From: a virus
Direction: 5' to 3' (one strand)
Virus record (IMG/VR): IMGVR_UViG_3300031974_001064
Location: 1 to 44,580 of that record
Length of the DNA: 44,580 nucleotides
In this document: positions 22,101-28,800 of the stretch, one piece after another
Numbering within the stretch: the stretch's first letter is position 1
Layout of the letters: the number at the start of each line of letters is the position of its first letter
Notes under the pieces: model-generated
The model's database searches: none
What the model was told of the DNA's origin: nothing
The model's input: only the letters and a program-made list of their open reading frames with translations
Translations under genes and position numbers: made by a program

Positions 22101-23133
22101 AGAACAAAAAAGTTTAGAACAAGCTAGAAAGTTAGCTAACTCAATGCTTAAATACCAAGCATTTATTGCATTCGTTGCACCATCTCCTGCTGTAGTTAAT
22201 TATGAATATGAAGTAGGTCCAGAAGGTGTAGCATTCTTAGACCCTTGGAAAGCAAAGAATACAGACCCAGGTCATAAATACTTTGCAGATACTTTATTTT
22301 CAGATGCTTACTATCAAATGTTAGCTGGTAGAGGTGGAGATAGAGTTACTGCTACTGCAGACTTTATTAGAACATTCGGCTTTGACCCTTCAGCATTGCT
22401 TGTATCTAAATCTAAAAAAATACAAGCTACAAGTTACACAATAGAAGGTGGATATTTTTACAAACAAAATAAAGAAATAATGGATAGATACCCAGATATA
22501 TCATATTACTTATTCCCTGATAGTCCTTTAGGTGAATTTGATTATCAAGCCTGGGCTGATTCATTTACAGAAGGTAAAAGAGTAGACCTAACTGATACAC
22601 AATTTAAACAAGCTGTTAGACAAGCACAAGGTTCTTTAGCTTATGAGAATGCTAGAAGATTGTTATTAGATACAAATGTTTATGCCTCTATACCAATTGA
22701 CAAAAAATTTGAACAATTGTATTTAACTAAATTAGATTTACAAAACAAGTTTGTAGGATATGGAACTACATCTACTGTACAAAGACCTATGCAAACAGAA
22801 GCTAAGATACAACAATTTGTTTCAATGATAAATAATGAAGCAGGTAAAACAGTTACATTGCCTGATGGTTCATCTGTAAAGATAGAAGATTTACCATCAG
22901 TACAAGGTGCTATGCAATACTTAGCAGCAAGACAAAGCATACTTAATGGTATACAATCAGAGTTTGGTGCTAATGCATCTTTAAATAGGTCTGAAGCTAA
23001 ACAGGCAAGACAGTATTTAAGTACAATATCTAAACAACTTATGATGCAGTACCCTGACTTCTACTATATATGGTATGATTTATTTAGACTTGAAATAGAA
23101 GAAGAGAACCTCGGAGGAGTTTATAGTGGCTGA
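16180..23133 (+). CDS. Giant virion/ejection-type protein, 2317 aa
   Basis: It is the largest gene (16% of the genome). The N-terminus is WRWWWQ-like and helical. Coiled coils are clear around residues 810-930 (Glu/Lys/Ile heptads). Residues near 1300-1360 carry Trp-rich segments (RPAWVTRVVGEEQIRMWADG). A hydrophobic Gly/Pro/Val stretch (SGLNMVAGSVVPGLGPLVSL) is near residue 1875. No catalytic signature is secure; DTVGR near residue 347 matches the T7/N4 RNA polymerase T/DxxGR motif by chance only, since other polymerase motifs are missing. Its place between portal and scaffold, followed by a lytic transglycosylase, fits an internal capsid protein ejected with the DNA. No homology can be claimed by eye. 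Confidence 0.85.
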   Translation: MAEIRWWWQSPVQDEIEETQQNNRIEQAKVIEGMINSVPQTAQNLKSLVDEHFYLPKDVLVGASLMNLTADSPEIATIVERWLDVEKTWWDRVKAVGRGTIRTAFTAFDSLQDEIVKKPVLAYQKYLNQKKYRDSTGILGASLQLLISDDARKELGAVRDKLGPSTGRIALQNLAAGKKVNLGEGYFPNSTLAEDTDVYKELVGRGIDDQSAKNIVQTYYGQDITNRERERDESLTIQTRFGTTKLTPAAPLTASILEPGTKGYNIMSGLIDGAFTLVADPSILIGSYLNKAGKAVRSLSQADVLKSAGVIDKAVRKTIHVPSATEYLTSTKGGTRIVDQLVLAEDFDTVGRLLKNQGDAALHKGLKNAKSREEVTNLLIPAIEEQVKFKRLDPNSLLMRGSVSSTLGGFVAGDFGRATGLVGAIKKTQADSALGRLFSEFPVPKLNVKDMNQSFFDLKQWMKWAKVDDSIANPALDKLADLAENQMLNPDEAQSLQNMGDILDIWNDVLNHIGEKFEAIDLPPQLMKGIKRWMASVDETHRYFVNELGELEWFPGSKFEEIPKLIKQDFSEFLTDDDTVTVIEKVLSKFKGSSEVITKDVEDIVAQVKEISNDQTAVETRLLIDELWSGFYNGAEREALNIAEEIGINTKGRVSKGMTVPDADIPNKQNLQDISLKYAATTPIEKIADGSVSAIPDTVDGLKTFKNVKKGEKFLYDSAVVEISKIRSIPMDIFTNPNKGVLLEDTLTKTGLTREQLFDAVKTEKGTTFRLIEVDVAQGSRFDNLSRRMKELGLDDFKDADEYKAQVEYGKIREEALQGSKDEINSLPRKERTAVQNKIQQIEDAKKVINSIDNAIENINADIARIEAEYAVNPTNMEWYRKTYMQVSEVEANPEEIIIGLNKLKEDALNQITKEIQTNIRYRTRDYRKGIEPKNTVQDELGDVTKVAAGPPIKTVRENLVNDRKLIAQRIAKLDKEIGETLPSYKKANEILESKEVYDPDYWSKDWGAINPKDELGNVVKSNIEQTDGTLIFTTGTASKNLNSIKNYLDTGTLQDVPGKLKTGVYQGNKPYAVINLSKTTSKEQIKEIQQFLYRNKVRKLNIVGSSEIDNVQKTLMKNVMEDLMYFQTKNQRVTLGKLNTVLEENLSQLRKISTLEDDTADVLNSVYEEFLLTKSGKRTERAYNPRATAHLLSEYWDEGYIPMPDARLFLRVFRPMRDLHLRLTGRAKNITDEAYDKLLAKPITDLAKLEVKGADRNMYESIRRLVGKTRTNIKLNTDGTDVAKITEGMLTTIGDGYMQLLWKPSILLRPAWVTRVVGEEQIRMWADGLDNVFAHPLSAFAWIFGRTPQRNRQFFLSSREKGRHWLTENWGRGNTDILDDTMENSFFHQEAMSNTHNGVMFGIDPRRSRGFVTKKVGDPGFYGGWASELLQLADDPIAPLIAKINVDPVKDPVKFRESVAQIKQSFWDGELSKWRKAYVGNSDDTSRFLKNLINKNRAYSDSYVDSIVARIHVKTGGKYEAYEILPNGVEKLIDATNPAVTEIKNPIKYVIKESGDRELIEHISTGAFEKPGERVVNIFSKKANDYVTRNFTRNMTRSEFNSYSTWLKNFKTDVIDSKNFKVKASRYDMDGDRLSQYNQVLETLFSTLMGASTNELSRSTAFRQYYWRFIESAYANMDDAARAYILPRAKQAMGKYRKGSRADKYIKNLEGMGFADVSKQVGINDIEQIDTLAKAYALEETKSLLYDLNKRHAISDMLRLAFPFAEVYLEIAGTWTRLLKGQKTLFGRKIQRGVEGAREPSIFGEQDDEGFFTTDPQTGEEMYNAPGFGLNNKLDRELKNLSPENAITNPVTGEKDITAPNVNARIEGYASGLNMVAGSVVPGLGPLVSLPASAVLPSTKGIDQALFPYGRPQYSPADPTYYVDAALPTWINRLRSLGGSSSPELQRAYANRVKDIQRAMFISGIYDDSTPEAEQKSLEQARKLANSMLKYQAFIAFVAPSPAVVNYEYEVGPEGVAFLDPWKAKNTDPGHKYFADTLFSDAYYQMLAGRGGDRVTATADFIRTFGFDPSALLVSKSKKIQATSYTIEGGYFYKQNKEIMDRYPDISYYLFPDSPLGEFDYQAWADSFTEGKRVDLTDTQFKQAVRQAQGSLAYENARRLLLDTNVYASIPIDKKFEQLYLTKLDLQNKFVGYGTTSTVQRPMQTEAKIQQFVSMINNEAGKTVTLPDGSSVKIEDLPSVQGAMQYLAARQSILNGIQSEFGANASLNRSEAKQARQYLSTISKQLMMQYPDFYYIWYDLFRLEIEEENLGGVYSG

Positions 23134-24874
23134 AGATAATGAATTAACGCCTGAACAACAAGATGTTTTAGAAGATATTTTAAATAACAGAAAAAACATA
23201 CCATATCAAAGTTATAGAAGAACAATACTTGATATTATGCGTGACATTAAATTCAATAGAAAAAATATAGATGAAGATAAATTAGCAGACTTTTGGAAAG
23301 TATTTGGTTGGGTTCCTAATATTCTTTGGAAAGAAATTGTTGCTGATGGTATAGCTGCAATAGGTAGAGGCGTATCAGAAGTAGGTTTGGCACCTGAAGG
23401 TGTTGATGTGCCTAAGCCTACAGAAGATATAGGTATGAGTTATCAGCAATATATTAATATGATTTCTTATAGCTTAGGTAGAAATTGGGATAGTTTAGAA
23501 CCAGAGATACAAGAAGGTTTTAACTATTTATATGAAATTACACCTGCTAAAGATTTAAGAACTATTGCTAATGCAGCAGGTGACCATCACGATAAAATGA
23601 TAGACGCTGTATTACAAGGTAAAGACCCAGCAGATTTAGTTATATCAGTAGAAGATGCTTCTATAGAACTTGTTGGTAATTATTCACAAGAATCAGACTT
23701 AGCAAGAAAAGCATATTTATCTAAAGATTTAAGAGATGATTTGTATAAACAACAAGCATTGCAATACTATGACAGAGAAAATGCTGAAACATTATTAGCT
23801 AAATTAGAAAGCGGTGAAATAAATAAAGAAACTTATTTACGTGAAATAGACAGAATACTTAGTGTAAACAATATAGACCCTGAAGTATTTATAAAAACAT
23901 TAGAAGGTCAAGTAATTTCTGAAGGTAGTACTGCAGGTATAACAGCAGGATTAGCACAAATAAATGAAAACATTACAGATAACTATTTAAGAAGTCAAGC
24001 TCTAGGTTTAACTGGTACAGATTACTATGGTATTACTACACCATTAATACAAGAAGTATACGGAGATGGTGAAGAACCATTATATGAATATGGATTAGGT
24101 AGGCAATTGTTTGCTAATGCAAGTCCTGATGAAATAATGGAAATACAGTTGTTATTAGTTGAAGCAGGATTTTTACAACCATTTAGTTTTGTTTATGGAG
24201 TACTAGATGATAATGATGGTGGAACAATACAGGCTATTGAATCTGCAATGTCTAGATTCAATTTAAATGGTGAAACTATATCGCAAGAAGATTTATATTC
24301 TATCTTGTTGACACCAGGTGCAACTGCACAAAACTTAACAGTATTTATTAAAGAGTTCTTTAAAGATACTTTAGAAGATTATAGTTATGGTAATGATAAG
24401 TTTGAAGCCTCAGAAGGCTCAGGTTTAAATTACCAATCTTTATTTAAATATATTAATCCAAGTCCTTATTCAGTTAAAAGTACTATTGGTGCTGCAATTG
24501 AAGAAGGACTAGGAAGACCTGCAAGTGATTACGAACTAGCAGCTTATGCAGATTATGTAAGTAAGTTATCTTACGATATACAGAAATCTAACTTTGATAT
24601 TAATCAAAGCAACACAGAAGCATTGATTGCTGCTGAAAGAGATAGAGCTATGTTAGCTAGAACTGGTTCTGATTATCAACAAGAAGTAGAATTGCAGGGA
24701 GTAGTTCCACAGGAACAAATGGGTGCAGCTATAGGTCAAGAGTTTGACCAGTTTGTGAGAGATAAATATGGTCCAATGTTGGAAGGTCAGAGAGCTACAG
24801 GTCTTTATAATAATACTTTTGCTAATCTTCTTACCAACCTCGGTAACATTGGCAGATACATTAAAGGTAGATAG
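23126..24874 (+). CDS. Unknown virion-type protein with peptidoglycan-binding-like segment, 582 aa
   Basis: It starts at GTG 23126, supported by GGAGGAG 7 bases upstream, and overlaps the giant gene by 8 bases. It is mostly helical and acidic. Residues about 333-385 (IMEIQLLLVEAGFL, then GTIQAIESAMSRFNLNG) follow the pattern of a PG_binding_1 repeat: Gln, Leu, Ala-Gly, then Thr and Ala-Ile in the second helix. With the transglycosylase next to it, a role in crossing the cell wall during infection is likely. The domain call is moderate. Confidence 0.75.
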   Translation: MAEDNELTPEQQDVLEDILNNRKNIPYQSYRRTILDIMRDIKFNRKNIDEDKLADFWKVFGWVPNILWKEIVADGIAAIGRGVSEVGLAPEGVDVPKPTEDIGMSYQQYINMISYSLGRNWDSLEPEIQEGFNYLYEITPAKDLRTIANAAGDHHDKMIDAVLQGKDPADLVISVEDASIELVGNYSQESDLARKAYLSKDLRDDLYKQQALQYYDRENAETLLAKLESGEINKETYLREIDRILSVNNIDPEVFIKTLEGQVISEGSTAGITAGLAQINENITDNYLRSQALGLTGTDYYGITTPLIQEVYGDGEEPLYEYGLGRQLFANASPDEIMEIQLLLVEAGFLQPFSFVYGVLDDNDGGTIQAIESAMSRFNLNGETISQEDLYSILLTPGATAQNLTVFIKEFFKDTLEDYSYGNDKFEASEGSGLNYQSLFKYINPSPYSVKSTIGAAIEEGLGRPASDYELAAYADYVSKLSYDIQKSNFDINQSNTEALIAAERDRAMLARTGSDYQQEVELQGVVPQEQMGAAIGQEFDQFVRDKYGPMLEGQRATGLYNNTFANLLTNLGNIGRYIKGR

Positions 24875-24875
24875 A

Positions 24876-25748
24876 ATGCACTCTCCTTATCACAAAGAGT
24901 ATTCTGCTAAAGATTTATATTATGTATTAATTGGTGCTGTTCATTATTTAGAAAGCACTGGTATGAATTTACAAAGTAATGAAGTAAATAAAAATCCTAG
25001 AGAGTTAGAAGATATGTACTCTTTAATTGCTATTGCATTAGCTGAACATAGAGCAGGTGATAATCAAACTACTGGATATGCTAAGAATGTCAAAGGTGCT
25101 AGGAATAGTAATGGTACTTATGACCACGGATTGTGGCAGATAAATATGAACGATAGTATATATACTTATCTAACATCACAACAAGGTAAAGATGGAACTA
25201 ATGCAAATATACCTATGTTTATAGGATTAAGTAAAGAACAAATGATAAACCAGATGTATGACCCATTTGCTAATGCTGTAGCTGCTATAGCTATATCTCA
25301 GTTAACAGTAGGTCCTGAAAATACACAGGGTATAAACAACTGGAGTACAGTAGGAATGATTGATACATCTAAAGCATTTTATCAAGAAGCTAAAAAAGAT
25401 TTAGAAAATCATTTAGCAGCATTAGACTTTGAAAAAGATATGATGGATAGAAAGATACAAGAATCATACAATATAGATTTATCAGGCATAGGACCTACAG
25501 TTAATCCTGGTACAGTTGATGTAACAGAGTTTGATGAAAAAGCAAAAGTTATTTGGGGTAGAAGTGATTACTCTAATTTAAACTTAGTAGATAGATTTAT
25601 GGTTAAGAATGTAGTAGAACCTGCAGTTGAAACTTATCAAAGAGTTAAACCAATGTTCAAAGAAGCATTTAATAATTTTAGAGATAGTGTTACTGAAAAT
25701 CCAATTGACAAACAACAAGAATTTAATAGGCAAGTTTATGGAAAATAA
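24876..25748 (+). CDS. Virion lytic transglycosylase (SLT/lysozyme-like), 290 aa
   Basis: Residues about 12-140 show the lysozyme-like layout: a catalytic Glu candidate at 57 (IALAEHRAGD), then DHGLWQIN at 83-90, and later DPFANAVAAIAIS for the closing helix. It should open peptidoglycan locally during DNA entry, being placed among virion genes rather than in the lysis cassette. The C-terminal half is helical with no motif. I chose ATG 24876 (AAAGGTAG upstream, 1 base after the previous stop). A longer frame from 24768 adds a signal-peptide-like segment but lies inside the upstream gene. Confidence 0.85.
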   Translation: MHSPYHKEYSAKDLYYVLIGAVHYLESTGMNLQSNEVNKNPRELEDMYSLIAIALAEHRAGDNQTTGYAKNVKGARNSNGTYDHGLWQINMNDSIYTYLTSQQGKDGTNANIPMFIGLSKEQMINQMYDPFANAVAAIAISQLTVGPENTQGINNWSTVGMIDTSKAFYQEAKKDLENHLAALDFEKDMMDRKIQESYNIDLSGIGPTVNPGTVDVTEFDEKAKVIWGRSDYSNLNLVDRFMVKNVVEPAVETYQRVKPMFKEAFNNFRDSVTENPIDKQQEFNRQVYGK

Positions 25749-25830
25749 TAGAAAAGAAATTATGGATATGAAAGTTACTTTAGCTAAATTAAAGAAGCAA
25801 CTTGCAAAGGCACGTAATGGACGAAAATAA
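25738..25830 (+). CDS. Possible 30-aa coiled-coil peptide
   Basis: The frame from ATG 25738 gives a very basic amphipathic helix (MDMKVTLAKLKKQLAKARNG). It overlaps the transglycosylase by 11 bases and the next gene by 14 bases, the usual spacing for coupled genes here, and it fills an otherwise empty 70-base gap. The SD is weak (TAGG). Confidence 0.5.
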   Translation: MENNRKEIMDMKVTLAKLKKQLAKARNGRK

Positions 25831-28800
25831 ATTAGACCAGTATATAGCAAATTTTCTAAATGGTAAAAAACTCACAGGAGAAGAAACTAGAGCAGATTAT
25901 ATAGGTCAAGAAGGAAAACGATTAGCAGAAGATTTAAAAATTCTTTATGGTCAAGATGAACAAATTAACATAGCTTTATATGCTTATTACAAAGAACTTC
26001 TTGTTTGGGCTACAAACAATGGAGTAACTAGCAGTTATGATTTAGCTACGATACTTAAAGAAGGAACAAGTTTAATAAATAGACATTTCCCTTCTAGTCC
26101 TAAAGGACCTGAAGATTTATCAAAGATGATTGTTGATATGCCTAATGGAGTACAGGATGTTAAATTTCAAAATATGATTGAAAATGCAATTCATATAATG
26201 ACACAACAAATGGATGCAAATTCTTGGAAAGATTATATAAATTATGTAGATTATTTTAATGACCATTGGGTAAATCAAATGGAAAATTATAACTTTGATA
26301 TAACTTTACCTTTAGAAGAAAATATAGAAAAAGGTGAATATGCAATGCCTATTATGTCTGATGACGAATTAATAGAAACATACAATAATGAATTTTTAAT
26401 TAAACAAAGAGAAGAATTAACAAATTTATTAGTAGGAGAAAATGCAGCAATACAATATGCTGGTGGTAAATACAATGGATTAATTGCTGTAAAAAATACA
26501 TATGGAACTTATGATTTGTATGAACCAAAACCAAGGTACTATACAGATTATACTGACCCTGACAATCTTGTAGAAGATGTATTTGTTGAAATAGAAAGTT
26601 TATCTTACAGTGTAGACCCAGGTGAACCTGATGAAAATTTTCCACGGTTTACAAACTTAACTGCTAGAGAAATATATCACGAACCAATGAACCGTAGAGA
26701 AAGACTACGTTGGAATAAACAAAATAAATTGCGACCTGGCAATACAGCATTTGGTTCTACAAGTAGTGATGATGATGTACTGTCACGTAGAATAAAACAA
26801 TTAGAAGAAGATTTAAAAGCAGTAGAAAATGTTTTAAGAACAGCAGGATTATCTCAAGAAGAAATTAAAGTAGCTAATGATAAGATAAATCAACTTACTG
26901 ATGAGATAGAAGAATTATCTAGATTGCAAACATCTCAAGGAGAAAGACGTACTCCTACTGTAGCAGCAGAACCAGATTTAGGAGAAGATGTACTTGATGC
27001 ATTTGATGAATATGAATTAGAACTAGTACAAAATACTGAATTAGAAAAGAAAACAGCTAAGTTTGAACAGATGCTACTCAATAAATATAAAGAGTATATA
27101 GCTGATAAGCCACAAGATACTGAACCTTTTAGAAATATGCCTGAAGGAAGTCAACCTTTAGAAATATCTATAATAGACGATAAATTTTTGTATGTAGATT
27201 TAGTAACTATTAAACCTGAAATGCAAGGTCAACAAGGTGGAAGTATGATTATGGGTGAAATTGTAAGGTATGCGGATGAAAATAATTTACACGTTATATC
27301 TGTACCAGTTAATGATACTGTTCAACGTTCTATGAGAAAATACGGTGGTAGACAACTTTTATCAGGTTACCATTACTTTGGTTGGAAACTAGAAGAAGCA
27401 CAAGCTGCTGAAGATGAAGTATTTCAAGTACAAATAGATAGGTTTAGAAATGAATTTACACAATACACTACTGAAATAAATGCATTAAATAATGAAGAAT
27501 ACAAAGCATTAATTGCAACTGCTGAATCATCAGGTGATAGTAAACTTGTTAATTTATTTAAAGAAATAAAAGAAGGATTAACATTTGAAGATTTTAGAAT
27601 GGGTATGGCTGAAAATAAATACCATACATATGAAATAAATCCACAGGATACTCCTACACCAGGATTAGCAAGAGGCGGTTCGCCTAACAAAGATTTAATT
27701 GATTTCTTTGAAGAAATGAATAAAGAAGCTAAGTCAATACAGCTTGATAGTTATACAAATTTTGATGAGCTTTCTGGTAGACCTTCACAAGCAGGAACTT
27801 TCTTTCACTGGGTTACAAATACTAAAGTTGGCACTATGTATTTATGGCATATGTTACACAGAATGGATGAAAAAAATATTACTGCTACAGCTACACAAAT
27901 AAAACAACAAATTGAAAAAGATTTACAAAGTTTTATGGATGCTAATAGTCCTGGTCAAGGTGGACAAAATATGATTAGCAATCCACAAGCACAAGCGTAT
28001 CTCAATGCAGGTAAACAAGATACACCTATGATACTTAAAGATATAGATTTTAAAGAAGTTACTAATAGAGAAGCTAACTGGTTAGCAAGTAAAATAGGCA
28101 CACCTGAATTAAGAAATAGTTTATCTTATGAAATGTTATGGGTTGATAGTACTATAGAAGATTTAAAAGATGCTGGTGTAATAAACTATAGATTTCCTAC
28201 ACAATTAGATTTTAATGCAGACGGTAATCTAGTTATATACAGAGCTATGACCCCTATTGATGCAGCATTAGGTATTAGAGCTTACCAACCATATAGGCAA
28301 TCTGGTTTTAGTGGTAGAGTTGCAGGTTATGGTAGTGTATCTTACGCATCATCTAATGCTAATTATCCATATGAATATATAAGTTCTGTTGGTATGAACA
28401 GACAAGTGTTTGCATTAGAGATTACAGATATAACTCCAGATAATATTTTAAATATGCAAGCACCAGTAGTAATATATCCTGAAATAATGGACGCATTATC
28501 TATACCTTATACTGATAAATTAGCTATGAAGAGTGTAGATTATTTATTACATTCAAAGAATTTATTAGTTGACAAAGGATATATACCTGCAAATTTTGAT
28601 ATGGGTAGATTTAAAAAAGATTTACCACTTCTAGGAAATTTTAAAATTGTATTAAATCCTCATACAGGTCCAGGTCGCACTAAACAAATTACATATTTAG
28701 ATAATACAGGAGCAGTACAAACATATGGAGTAAGTGATAGTGGTCAATGGAAAGACTCTAGAAGAAAAATTTTTGATGAAGTATTAATTGTTGATGACAG

